Assembly (NCBI RefSeq): GCF_042676045.1
Contig: NZ_JBHTJV010000012.1
Coordinates: forward strand, 74,103-138,102
Reading direction: 5' to 3'
Origin: Pseudahrensia aquimaris
GTDB taxonomy: Bacteria > Pseudomonadota > Alphaproteobacteria > Rhizobiales > Rhizobiaceae
Length of the DNA stretch: 64,000 nt
Shown here in pieces: positions 49,932 through 58,775 of the stretch. Numbering within the stretch: position 1 is the stretch's first letter; every line of letters starts with the position of its first letter. A program made the translations under genes and the position numbers. Under the pieces are notes generated by a model. It worked only from the letters and a program-made list of their open reading frames with translations, was not told where the DNA came from and made no database searches.

Positions 49932-51581
49932 ATGGCTGTTAGTGCCAACAAACTGGAATTGCTGCAGATTGCTGATGCCGTCGCCCGTGAGAAGGTGATC
50001 GACAAGCAGATCGTTATCGACGCCATGGCGGACGCCATCGAAAAAGCTGCCAAGTCGCGCTACGGGCTTGAGACCAACATTCGCGTTGAAGTGAACCAGC
50101 AAACCGGTGAAATCAAACTCCAGCGGCTTTTGGAAGTTGTCGACAAAGTCGAGGACTACAACACGCAGATTGATTTGGAATCAGCCAAGCTGAAGAACGA
50201 TGCAGCGAAGATCGGCGACCACATCGGCGAAACATTGCCGCCGATGGATTTTGGCCGTATCGCTGCTCAATCCGCTAAACAGGTTATCGTGCAGAAAGTG
50301 CGTGACGCCGAGCGTGATCGCCAGTTCGAAGAATTTAAAGACCGCGTTGGCGAAATCATCAACGGCACAGTCAAACGAGTGGAATACGGCAACGTGATCG
50401 TCGATCTGGGCCGTGCGGAAGCGATTATCCGCCGCGACGAGATGATCCCGCGCGAGACTTATCGCTACGGCGACCGCGTCCGCGCTTACATCTACGATGT
50501 GCGCCGCGAACAGCGTGGACCGCAGATTTTCATGTCACGCACCCACCCGCAGTTCATGGCCAAGCTGTTTCAGATGGAAGTGCCGGAAATTTATGACGGC
50601 GTGATTGAAATCCGTGCTGTTGCCCGCGATCCTGGTTCGCGCGCCAAAATTGCCGTCATTTCAAATGACAGCGGCATTGATCCTGTCGGCGCTTGCGTCG
50701 GTATGCGCGGTTCGCGCGTGCAGGCTGTTGTCGGCGAATTGCAGGGCGAGAAAATCGATATCATTCCTTGGTCTGAAGATGCCGCAGGCTTCATCGTCAA
50801 CGCGCTTCAGCCTGCCGAAGTGGCCAAGGTTGTTCTGGACGAAGAAAAAGAGCGCATTGAGGTTGTTGTGCCGGACGAGCAGCTTTCGCTCGCCATTGGC
50901 CGCCGCGGCCAAAACGTACGTCTGGCTTCACAGCTGACCGGTTGGGATATCGATATTCTGACGGAAGAAGAAGAATCCGGTCGCCGTCAGGCAGAATTCA
51001 ACGCTAACACCGCTAAATTCACCGACGCGTTGAATGTCGATGAAATGGTGGCGCAATTGCTAGCGTCTGAAGGTTTCACAGACGTGGAAGAAGTCGCGTA
51101 TGTTGAACCTGATGAAATTGCAATGATCGAAGGTTTTGACGACGATACGGCTGGCGAACTTCAAGCCCGCGCCCGCGAATTCCTTGAAAAACAGGAAAAT
51201 GCGCTTGATGAGGAACGCAAAGCGCTTGGCGTTGCCGATGATCTGCGTGAAGTGCCGGGTATGACCACAGCTATGATGGTGGCGCTTGGCAAGAGCGAAG
51301 ATGAGATCAAGACCCTGGATGATTTTGCCGGTTGCATAGCCGACGACCTCATCGGCTGGAACGAACGCAAGGATGGCGAAAACATTCGCCATGCCGGTAT
51401 TCTCGACAGTTTTGGTCTGTCGCGCGTTCAGGCGGACGAGATGATTATGGCAGCCCGATTGGCCTCTGGCATGGTGACGGAAGAAGACCTTCGTGAGCCA
51501 GAGCCGGAAGTCGAAGAAGAAGTTGTCGAAGAGGATGCCCGTCCAGCGGTCATCAACGTGATCGAGGACACCACAGTCTGA
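49932..51581 (+). CDS. nusA: Transcription termination/antitermination factor NusA
   Basis: A 549-residue elongation factor with an N-terminal RNA polymerase-binding domain, S1 domain (GEIINGTVKRVEYGNVIVDLG), two KH domains (GACVGMRGSRVQAVVGELQGEKIDII and LAIGRRGQNVRLASQLTGWDIDI) and acidic C-terminal repeats (LDDFAGCIADDLIG). A 12-codon reading frame with an AAGGA site (49904-49942) overlaps its start and could couple translation. Confidence 0.97.
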   Translation: MAVSANKLELLQIADAVAREKVIDKQIVIDAMADAIEKAAKSRYGLETNIRVEVNQQTGEIKLQRLLEVVDKVEDYNTQIDLESAKLKNDAAKIGDHIGETLPPMDFGRIAAQSAKQVIVQKVRDAERDRQFEEFKDRVGEIINGTVKRVEYGNVIVDLGRAEAIIRRDEMIPRETYRYGDRVRAYIYDVRREQRGPQIFMSRTHPQFMAKLFQMEVPEIYDGVIEIRAVARDPGSRAKIAVISNDSGIDPVGACVGMRGSRVQAVVGELQGEKIDIIPWSEDAAGFIVNALQPAEVAKVVLDEEKERIEVVVPDEQLSLAIGRRGQNVRLASQLTGWDIDILTEEEESGRRQAEFNANTAKFTDALNVDEMVAQLLASEGFTDVEEVAYVEPDEIAMIEGFDDDTAGELQARAREFLEKQENALDEERKALGVADDLREVPGMTTAMMVALGKSEDEIKTLDDFAGCIADDLIGWNERKDGENIRHAGILDSFGLSRVQADEMIMAARLASGMVTEEDLREPEPEVEEEVVEEDARPAVINVIEDTTV

Positions 51582-51618
51582 TCGAGCGCGGCTCGTGAAA
51601 GACCTTGGAGAAGCAAAA

Positions 51619-52245
51619 ATGGCCGAGCGGACATGCATCGTCACCCGCTCGGTCCGTGAACCGGGAGAACTGATCCGGTTCGTGGCGGGCCCGGACGGCA
51701 TGGTTGTGCCGGACCTGAAGAACAATCTGCCAGGCCGTGGCGTGTGGGTAACTGCAAGCAGAGCGATGGTGGACGAAGCCGTGGCGAAGAAGGCCTTTGC
51801 AAGAGGGCTGAAAGCGCCAGTTAAGGCAGATAAGAATTTGGGGGAACAGGTGGACAGCTTGCTCTCTCAAATCGCTCTTGGAGCGCTTGGCTTTGCCCGC
51901 AAGGCAGGCGAGTGCACCACGGGCAGCGGCAAAGTGGAGACGGCGCTCGCCAGAGGCAAAGCGATCGGCATTCTCCATGCCAGCGATGCAGCCCCCGACG
52001 GGGTACGAAAAATGGCATCGTCCATACGGGCGGCGCAGGAGAATTCGAAGCGGACGATTATCGTCTGGCAAGGGTTTAGTTCAATGCAATTGGATTTGGC
52101 ATTGGGCGCAACAAATGTGATACATGCAGCCCTGACACGGGGTGGCGCCGCGAAGAATTGTCTGCGGTGCATTGCTCGACTGGCTGCGTATCGCGAAAAT
52201 GCTGTTGGGAACAACGGCGAACGGGGTGAAGAACAGCCGGAGTGA
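51619..52245 (+). CDS. YlxR / L7Ae-like RNA-binding protein of the nusA-infB operon
   Basis: A 208-residue protein with an N-terminal YlxR (DUF448) domain (RTCIVTRSVREPGELIRFV and LPGRGVWVTASRAMVDEA) fused to an L7Ae/L30e-like domain (IALGALGFARKAGECTTGSGKVETALARGKAIGILHASDA). This fusion between nusA and infB is common in alphaproteobacteria. ATG 51619 has GGAG eight bases upstream; GTG 51595 is an alternative. Its likely role is RNA or ribosome binding. Confidence 0.92.
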   Translation: MAERTCIVTRSVREPGELIRFVAGPDGMVVPDLKNNLPGRGVWVTASRAMVDEAVAKKAFARGLKAPVKADKNLGEQVDSLLSQIALGALGFARKAGECTTGSGKVETALARGKAIGILHASDAAPDGVRKMASSIRAAQENSKRTIIVWQGFSSMQLDLALGATNVIHAALTRGGAAKNCLRCIARLAAYRENAVGNNGERGEEQPE

Positions 52246-52312
52246 TCCGGCCGACTGCGCATCCCGCAAAGAGAAGTAACCGGCCTCAAGGGCCTGGAAG
52301 GTAAAGACGTAT

Positions 52313-54865
52313 ATGAGCGACGAAAACAAAACTGACGGTAAGGAAGCACCACGACGCAGCACGCTTTCGCTGAAGCCTCGTGGTGGCCCCGGCACAGTTA
52401 AACAGAATTTCTCTCACGGGCGCAGCAACAACGTCGTGGTGGAGACAAAGAAGCGCCGTATCGTCAAGCCGGGCGAGGGCAAATCCGTGTTCGCGCCCAA
52501 GACAGAATCTGTCACGCCTCCGCCGCCAAAGCCCGCTGAGCCGGCAACCACTCCAGCATCTGCAGACGCTGCGCCTGCGGTGCCAACTGGCAACCTTTCT
52601 GCTGGTGAAATGGATGCACGCGCACGGGCCTTGGAAGAGGCTAAACTGCGCGAGATTGAAGATCAGAAGCGTGCAGAAGAAGAAGCCATTCGGCGCGCTA
52701 ACGAAGATGCAGCCACCCGCAAGGCGCGTGAAGAGCGCGAAGCGCAAGAGGCTGAAGAAGCTGCCAAGCGTGAAGCCGAAGAGATTGCTCGTAAGGCACG
52801 CGAAGAGGAAGAGGCTCGTCTGGCAGCCGCTGATGCATCCGCTGCGGCAGCTGCGGCTTCCGAAGATGGTGCGCCGACTAAGAAAACAGCCACACCCATC
52901 AACCGCGATGCAGCGCGCAAGCCTGAGCAACCGCAGAAACCTGCAGCGCGCCCGAAAGGCACAGATGATCGTCGTCGCACGAAGCTGACGCTTTCCAACG
53001 CGCTCAACGCCAACAGCGAGCGCGCTCGCTCGCTTGCCTCAATGCGCCGCCAGCGCGAAAAGCAAAAGCGTGGCGGCCAGTCCAGCGGCCCACGCGAAAA
53101 GGTCATGCGCGAGGTCACAGTGCCAGATACGATTACCATTCAAGAACTCGCCAACCGCATGTCGGAGCGCGCAGTGGACGTCGTCAAACTGCTGATGGCC
53201 CAAGGCCAGATGCTGAAACCGGGCGACATTATCGATTCCGATATGGCTCAACTGATCGCAGAAGAGATGGGCCACAGCGTTGTGCGCGTCTCTGAGTCGG
53301 ATGTCGAAGAGGGTTTGAACGATACACCTGATGCGCCAGAAGCTATGGAACCTCGCCCGCCCGTCGTGACCATTATGGGCCACGTCGACCACGGTAAGAC
53401 TTCGCTGCTCGATAAAATCCGCGAGGCCCGCGTGGCTGATGGAGAGGCCGGTGGCATAACCCAGCATATCGGCGCCTATCAGATTGAGCGTGACGGCAAG
53501 AAGATCTCGTTCCTCGATACACCGGGACACGAAGCGTTTACCGCTATGCGCGCCCGTGGTGCGCAAGCGACGGACATCGCAATCCTTGTGGTTGCCGCTG
53601 ACGACAGCGTCATGCCGCAAACGATTGAAAGTATCAAACACGCCAAAGCTGCTGAAGTGCCGATGATCGTTGCCATCAACAAAATGGACACGCCCGGCGC
53701 CGACGCCAACAAGGTGCGCACAGAATTGCTGCAGCACGAAGTGTTTGTTGAAGGCATGGGCGGTGAGATACTCGATGTAGAAGTGTCGGCAAAAACCGGC
53801 GACGGCATTGATAACCTGCTCGACGCGATTAATCTCCAGTCCGAATTGCTCGAACTTCAGGCCAACCCGGATCGCCCTGCAGAGGGCATCGTGATTGAAG
53901 CGCAACTTGATAAAGGCCGCGGTGCGGTTGCAACCATCATCGTCCAGCGTGGCACGCTGAAAAAGGGCGATATCGTCGTTGCAGGCAGCGAATGGGGCCG
54001 CGTGCGCGCTATGATCGACGATCATGGCAAACAGATGGAAGAAGCTGGTCCTTCGACACCGTGCGAAGTGCTCGGTTTGTCCGGCGCACCTTCGGCTGGC
54101 GATCAACTTGTTGTTGTCGATAGCGAATCCCGTGCCCGTGAAGTCTCCGATTATCGCCAGCGCAAAGCCCGCGAACTGGAAGTTGCGGCACAGGCCGGTC
54201 AGCGCGGATCGCTTGAGCAGATGATGACCAACTTGACCGAGAAAGGCGCTGACAAAGCGCCGTTCGTAATCAAGGGGGACACCCAGGGTTCAGTGGAAGC
54301 CATCCGCTCTTCACTCGATGGTCTGGGAACGGATGAAGTGCAGGCGCAGGTCGTTCATGCAGGGGTCGGCGGCATCACTGAATCCGACGTAACGCTCGCC
54401 ATGGCATCCCAAACGCCCATTATCGCGTTCAACGTGCGTGCCAACAAGCAGGCGCAGGAAATGGCGAAACGCGAAGGCATTGAGATTCGATATTACTCGA
54501 TCATTTACGATCTTATCGACGATGTGAAAAACACGCTTTCCGGCATGTTGGCACCAGAGCGCCGCGAAACCTTTATCGGTTACGCCGAAGTTCTGGAAAT
54601 CTTCAGTCATTCCAAAATCGGCAAGGTCGCCGGTTGCTTGGTCACAGAAGGCCACGTGGAACGCGGCATGGGCGTGCGCCTTTTGCGCGACGATGTTGTG
54701 ATCCACGAAGGCGAGCTCGCCACGCTGAAACGCTTCAAAGACGAAGTAAACCGCGTCGACAGCGGCACCGAATGTGGCATGGCCTTCAAGAAATATGAAG
54801 ATATGCGCAAAGGCGACGTCATTGAGTGCTTCACCGTCGAAATGATTGAACGTTCGCTGGATTAG
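52313..54865 (+). CDS. infB: Translation initiation factor IF-2
   Basis: An 850-residue GTPase that brings initiator tRNA to the 30S subunit. A long, charged and Ala/Glu-rich N-terminal region (residues 90-190, predicted coiled coil) precedes the IF2-N module. The G domain follows with GHVDHGKT at 356-363, DTPGHE and NKMD, and then the EF-Tu-like and tRNA-binding C-terminal domains. Length is normal for alphaproteobacteria. A terminator follows it. Confidence 0.97.
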   Translation: MSDENKTDGKEAPRRSTLSLKPRGGPGTVKQNFSHGRSNNVVVETKKRRIVKPGEGKSVFAPKTESVTPPPPKPAEPATTPASADAAPAVPTGNLSAGEMDARARALEEAKLREIEDQKRAEEEAIRRANEDAATRKAREEREAQEAEEAAKREAEEIARKAREEEEARLAAADASAAAAAASEDGAPTKKTATPINRDAARKPEQPQKPAARPKGTDDRRRTKLTLSNALNANSERARSLASMRRQREKQKRGGQSSGPREKVMREVTVPDTITIQELANRMSERAVDVVKLLMAQGQMLKPGDIIDSDMAQLIAEEMGHSVVRVSESDVEEGLNDTPDAPEAMEPRPPVVTIMGHVDHGKTSLLDKIREARVADGEAGGITQHIGAYQIERDGKKISFLDTPGHEAFTAMRARGAQATDIAILVVAADDSVMPQTIESIKHAKAAEVPMIVAINKMDTPGADANKVRTELLQHEVFVEGMGGEILDVEVSAKTGDGIDNLLDAINLQSELLELQANPDRPAEGIVIEAQLDKGRGAVATIIVQRGTLKKGDIVVAGSEWGRVRAMIDDHGKQMEEAGPSTPCEVLGLSGAPSAGDQLVVVDSESRAREVSDYRQRKARELEVAAQAGQRGSLEQMMTNLTEKGADKAPFVIKGDTQGSVEAIRSSLDGLGTDEVQAQVVHAGVGGITESDVTLAMASQTPIIAFNVRANKQAQEMAKREGIEIRYYSIIYDLIDDVKNTLSGMLAPERRETFIGYAEVLEIFSHSKIGKVAGCLVTEGHVERGMGVRLLRDDVVIHEGELATLKRFKDEVNRVDSGTECGMAFKKYEDMRKGDVIECFTVEMIERSLD

Positions 54866-54869
54866 AAAC

Positions 54870-54912
54870 GTAGCGTTGTATTTGGGGTTACTTCCACCGC
54901 AACGCTACATTT
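54870..54912 (+). terminator. Terminator after infB
   Basis: GTAGCGTTG (54870-54878) and CAACGCTAC (54900-54908) form a perfect nine-pair stem with a 21-base loop, followed by ATTTTCT. It separates infB from the lysE-like gene and rbfA. Confidence 0.75.
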
Positions 54913-54963
54913 TCTCCCATGAAATCAGCCCGCTCACTTTGCGGAGCCTGAAAGAATGACGCC

Positions 54964-55611
54964 ATGACTTTAACCACCTACCTCGCCTTTGTCGGCACCG
55001 CCCTCATCATCTTGTTGTCTCCCGGCCCTGCCACGATGCTGGCGACGACCCACGGCATGCGTTTTGGCTGGCGTAAGGTTTGGGCGACTGGCTTTGGCGA
55101 TATCTCGGCGAATTTTGTGCAGATCGTCATCGCCGTCACAGGGCTTGGAATTGTCTTGGCTACCTCGGAATTGGCCTTCAATGCGCTGAAGATCGTGGGC
55201 GTAGGCTATCTGATCTATCTCGCCATCAAGCTTTTTCGCTCTTCCGGGCCAACACTGCCGACAGTAACAGAAGTGCAGATGCGAGAGCAAAAATCGTTTC
55301 GCTGGCGCTATGGGCAAGGGTTCATCGTTTCCTTCACCAGCCCAAAAGCAATTGCGTTTTACGGCGCTTTGTTTCCTCAATTTACCACGCCAGACCAAGC
55401 GCTCCTGCCGCAATTCGCACTGCTGGCCGCAACGGTGGCTACTCTCGACCTGATCTGCGTTATGGGTTACGCGGTTCTTGCCGATCGCGCAGGAACACGC
55501 TTGCTCGCAGGCGGCAAGGGCGTCCTCATCAATCGCATATCCGGCGGCGCACTGCTGTTTGCTGCCGGATTGCTGGCTCTTGCCAGCCGTGAACAGATTG
55601 CAGTGGAGTAA
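54964..55611 (+). CDS. LysE-family amino acid translocator
   Basis: A 215-residue membrane protein with about six hydrophobic segments and the LysE/RhtB signature (LLSPGPATMLATTHGMRFGW and FVSFTSPKAIAFYGALFPQF). Members export lysine, threonine, homoserine or related compounds. It sits between infB and rbfA, which are often adjacent, and ends three bases before the rbfA start, so rbfA probably depends on its promoter. Confidence 0.92.
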   Translation: MTLTTYLAFVGTALIILLSPGPATMLATTHGMRFGWRKVWATGFGDISANFVQIVIAVTGLGIVLATSELAFNALKIVGVGYLIYLAIKLFRSSGPTLPTVTEVQMREQKSFRWRYGQGFIVSFTSPKAIAFYGALFPQFTTPDQALLPQFALLAATVATLDLICVMGYAVLADRAGTRLLAGGKGVLINRISGGALLFAAGLLALASREQIAVE

Positions 55612-55614
55612 ATC

Positions 55615-56058
55615 TTGGCCACATCGAAAGCCCCCTCTCAAAGACAATTGCGCGTTGGCGAGCACGTGCGTCACGCCCTCACCGAAGTGTTGACCAGAGA
55701 AACGCTGGAAGATCCAATTCTGTCCAGCCAACTCATCAGCGTCACCGAAGTGCGCATGTCAGCTGACCTGAAGATCGCGACTGCATTCATCTCGCCTCTG
55801 GGTGGGCGCAAGAAGAACGGCAAAGGAGCTGCTGACGCTCAAGCAATCTGCAAAGCTTTGGCGAAAAACATGAAATTCATCCGCGCACGCGCCACACCTT
55901 ATCTCAATCAAATGCGATACATGCCGACATTTCGTTTTCGCGAAGACACAAGTTTTGAGAACTTTGCCAAGATTGACCGTCTGCTGAAAAGCGATGCCGT
56001 GCAGCGCGATGTGCGCGAAGAAATGCGGCCAGACATTCGCAAAGACGATTCCAAATAA
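55615..56058 (+). CDS. rbfA: Ribosome-binding factor A
   Basis: A 147-residue KH-fold 30S maturation factor: SQRQLRVGEHVRHALTEVL, then SVTEVRMSADLKIATAFISPLGG and LNQMRYMPTFRFREDTSFENFAKIDRLL. The start appears to be TTG at 55615. Its TAA shares one base with the truB ATG (TAATG). Confidence 0.94.
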   Translation: MATSKAPSQRQLRVGEHVRHALTEVLTRETLEDPILSSQLISVTEVRMSADLKIATAFISPLGGRKKNGKGAADAQAICKALAKNMKFIRARATPYLNQMRYMPTFRFREDTSFENFAKIDRLLKSDAVQRDVREEMRPDIRKDDSK

Positions 56059-56969
56059 TGGCACGGAAGAAAAAAGGCCGCGCCGTCTCTGGCTGGTTGG
56101 TTTTAGACAAGCCGTACGAACTTGGTTCTACACAGGCTGTTGGCAAAGTTCGCTGGCTTTTTCAGGCGCAAAAGGCCGGCCACGCTGGCACGCTTGACCC
56201 GCTTGCAACTGGCGTGCTGCCCATCGCGCTGGGCGAGGCAACGAAAACCGTTCCGTATGTAACCGATGGCGAGAAAGCCTATCGCTTCACAGTGCAATGG
56301 GGTGCACAAACTAACACGGACGACATTGAAGGCGAGGTTATTTTAACCAGCGCCGCGCGTCCAAAACGAGCCGAAATTGAAGTTCTGCTCCCGGAATTTA
56401 TCGGCGAAATAGACCAAGTTCCTCCCGCTTTCTCCGCTATAAAGATCGACGGAAAACGTGCTTATGCCGAAGCCCGCGCCGGCAAGGCGGTGCAGCTGGA
56501 AGCGCGGAAAGTTCAAGTAGATCAGTTCAAACTTATAGACTGCCCGGATGACGATCATGCAGTCTTCGAGGTGGTTTGCGGCAAAGGCACGTATGTCCGT
56601 GCCTTTGCGCGTGATCTGGGCCAAAGGCTTGGGTGCTTTGGCCATATCACCGCCTTGCGCCGCACCTTCGTAGAGCCCTTTGAAGAGAGCGATTGTATTT
56701 CTCTCGCCGACCTCATGGCACTTGAGGGCGATCTAGATGCGCTTGACGCATTTCTGATTTCGCCCCGCGCGGCAATGCACGGCTTTCCCGAATTGCGGGT
56801 CAGCGAAGACGAAGCACGGCGCATTCGATTAGGCAATTCTATCATCCTTCGAGGTCGCGACGCACCAGCGGAAGAAGAAGATGCCTGCGCCATCTACAAG
56901 GGCAAGCTCATCGCTATCGGTGATGTAACCAAGGGCACATTCCAGCCCAAACGCGTATTGCTCGGATAG
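56058..56969 (+). CDS. truB: tRNA pseudouridine-55 synthase TruB
   Basis: A 303-residue pseudouridine synthase modifying U55 of tRNAs. The catalytic aspartate is in KAGHAGTLDPLATGVLPIALG (about residue 47), and GKGTYVRAFARDLGQRLG and the C-terminal PUA-like segment follow. In related genomes rpsO and pnp come next; here tRNA-Arg and an integrase follow instead. Confidence 0.96.
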   Translation: MARKKKGRAVSGWLVLDKPYELGSTQAVGKVRWLFQAQKAGHAGTLDPLATGVLPIALGEATKTVPYVTDGEKAYRFTVQWGAQTNTDDIEGEVILTSAARPKRAEIEVLLPEFIGEIDQVPPAFSAIKIDGKRAYAEARAGKAVQLEARKVQVDQFKLIDCPDDDHAVFEVVCGKGTYVRAFARDLGQRLGCFGHITALRRTFVEPFEESDCISLADLMALEGDLDALDAFLISPRAAMHGFPELRVSEDEARRIRLGNSIILRGRDAPAEEEDACAIYKGKLIAIGDVTKGTFQPKRVLLG

Positions 56970-57031
56970 GCCATCGTTTCGAACAAAACCCTCTTGCAGC
57001 CTAAGACCCACAGGTTTACTTCTTTCTTCAA

Positions 57032-57108
<77 letters not shown>

Positions 57109-57177
57109 AAATTTTCTTCATGAAATCATCGGTGTAGACGAAATAAGGCAAGTTGCCTTTTTGCTCTTTTCAAGCTT

Positions 57178-57198
57178 TTGGGACAAAATTGGGACAAA
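57178..57198. repeat. Two direct copies of TTGGGACAAA, 11 bp apart
   Basis: The decamer occurs at 57178-57187 and 57189-57198, one helical turn apart, between the attachment site and the integrase start. It could be an arm-type or accessory protein site for recombination, or an operator for the integrase gene. The function is inferred from position only. Confidence 0.5.
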
Positions 57199-57219
57199 TC
57201 TGTTCATGGAGTGTTCCCA

Positions 57220-58284
57220 ATGCCGGTCAAAAAACTCAAGAATCACGACTATATTTATGAGCGCATTTCGAACGATGGGAGGCTCACCGGCTATCAGGTG
57301 AAAATCCGCCACAGGAGGTTTCCGAACTTCACCAAGAGCTTTGATAGGCTCGAAGATGCAAAAGAAGCGGTTTATCAAGCACAGCTTGATCGAACGCGCG
57401 GATTCAAAGGCGATCGCACGTCAGCAGATAAGGTTACGGTTGCTGATATTCTCAATATCGAAATTGGTCGGTTGGAAGGCGGCAAGAAGCCTAGAGTTGA
57501 TCCCGGGCCAGATATTGCGCGCCTCAAACGCTTTGTCCGTGAAGAGTTCATTGTAGACTATAGCTTATCCAATCTGAGACGTGAGCACTGGGAAGATTAC
57601 ATTGCAGAGCGACTGGAGGATGTTGCACCAGCGACCGTGAAACGTGAACTGGCAGCGATACGACCGGTGATGCGACTGGCCTGCGAAGAACACCATATGC
57701 TTGACGTACTGGCCAATGTGCCAAGTCCACACGTTGAAGACACCGAAATTCCTCGCATCCCTCAGCGCATCGTGAAAGCGCTGAAGAAGGAGTTTAAAAA
57801 CCAGCAAAACCCTTGGGTCGAAGCTTGCGCGACGTTTGCTTTAGATACTGGCGCCAGACGCGGAGAAATGCTGCGCCTTGAGTGGAAGGACTACGATCCA
57901 CAAAAGGGTACGGTTTGGCTTCAGCGAGGCAAGAACGGCAAAGGCAGATACATCTTGCTAACCAAAAAGGCTGCAAAAGTGATTGAGCGTTTGCCGAACT
58001 CCAACATCCGTCGTGGCGTGATTTTCGATACGACAGCGGAGACGTTGAAACAGGCCATAGAACGCGCTCGCGTAATCGTTGGCGCACCATGGGTCCGCTG
58101 GCACGACTATCGGCATGAGGCGATTTCACGACTGTTTGAAGCCGGTTGGACAGTTGAACAGGTAATGGATTTTTCTGGCCACCGAGACATCAAAAGCCTT
58201 TTGAGATACCGCCACATTCGTATCAAAGATAAAGTAGCTCGACTGCGTGAATTTGAACGAAAGCGGAAAAGTAAGCGTGGGTGA
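57220..58284 (+). CDS. Tyrosine recombinase/integrase of a tRNA-Arg island
   Basis: A 354-residue phage-type integrase. An N-terminal DNA-binding region (about residues 1-170) is followed by the catalytic domain with the conserved Arg in DTGARRGEMLRLEW, the HxxRH box WHDYRHEAIS, the GH motif in SGHRDIKS and the nucleophile Tyr in LLRYRHI. ATG 57220 has GGAG eight bases upstream and was preferred to a TTG at 57178. It marks the left border of the island. Confidence 0.92.
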   Translation: MPVKKLKNHDYIYERISNDGRLTGYQVKIRHRRFPNFTKSFDRLEDAKEAVYQAQLDRTRGFKGDRTSADKVTVADILNIEIGRLEGGKKPRVDPGPDIARLKRFVREEFIVDYSLSNLRREHWEDYIAERLEDVAPATVKRELAAIRPVMRLACEEHHMLDVLANVPSPHVEDTEIPRIPQRIVKALKKEFKNQQNPWVEACATFALDTGARRGEMLRLEWKDYDPQKGTVWLQRGKNGKGRYILLTKKAAKVIERLPNSNIRRGVIFDTTAETLKQAIERARVIVGAPWVRWHDYRHEAISRLFEAGWTVEQVMDFSGHRDIKSLLRYRHIRIKDKVARLREFERKRKSKRG

Positions 58285-58771
58285 GCAAACACTTGAATAA
58301 GCGCCGCTTCTTAGATTGTGGCGTGTCTCAGGCTAAGCATAGTTGCAGTGCCGCAGAAAGTGTTAACTTGAAGGTCGGTTCAGTAAACTTCAGCTATCTG
58401 GATGCCGTATCAACGGAAAAGTGGCCACACATTTCTCCAACGGATCGAACCAGTTTATTTCTGCAATACTCGAAATGAAATTCATCTCCCGTGCCGGGCC
58501 AAAACCCTTACGATCACGGCTTCGGCACGGGATTTTGCAGCGTTTGGATGATTACTCAATACCTTGTAATTTCACTTATTCTATTTCTGACTGGTATTTC
58601 ATAATTTAATATTATTGTGAAACACCGTTGTGCTCTGAAACCGATTCATGAATTTGATTATCGCTAATATCATATGTGTTTCTGTTGATCTTCATGTTTA
58701 TTCCTAGCAGAGAGACGGCAAATGGGGTTCACTGAGTTGGCATTGAAATATCCAGTCTTGCGACCGCGAAA
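58285..58771. other. 487-bp AT-rich region between integrase and res
   Basis: The base composition changes to AT-rich, especially at 58555-58700, unlike the chromosomal flank. Two short reading frames (58281-58478 and 58421-58609) show no recognisable family or ribosome binding site. The end contains a 17-codon frame overlapping the res start (58722-58775), listed separately. The res promoter is expected in the AT-rich part but none was assigned. Confidence 0.5.
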
Positions 58772-58775
58772 ATGA
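58722..58775 (+). CDS. 17-codon upstream reading frame overlapping the res start
   Basis: The frame starts at ATG 58722, encodes MGFTELALKYPVLRPRK and ends with a TGA that overlaps the res ATG (ATGA at 58772-58775). The res ATG itself has no visible Shine-Dalgarno sequence, while a weak GAGAGA lies before 58722. It may serve as a leader that couples translation into res. There is no evidence that the peptide itself has a function. Confidence 0.35.
   Translation: MGFTELALKYPVLRPRK

Noticed and set aside
53039..54106. Minus-strand open frame (355 codons) inside infB
   Set aside because: IF-2 G-domain motifs occupy the plus strand; the opposite frame is a codon-bias shadow.
58281..58609. Two short reading frames after the integrase gene
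   Set aside because: No ribosome binding site, no family resemblance and an AT-rich non-coding look; they may be gene remnants but this cannot be supported.
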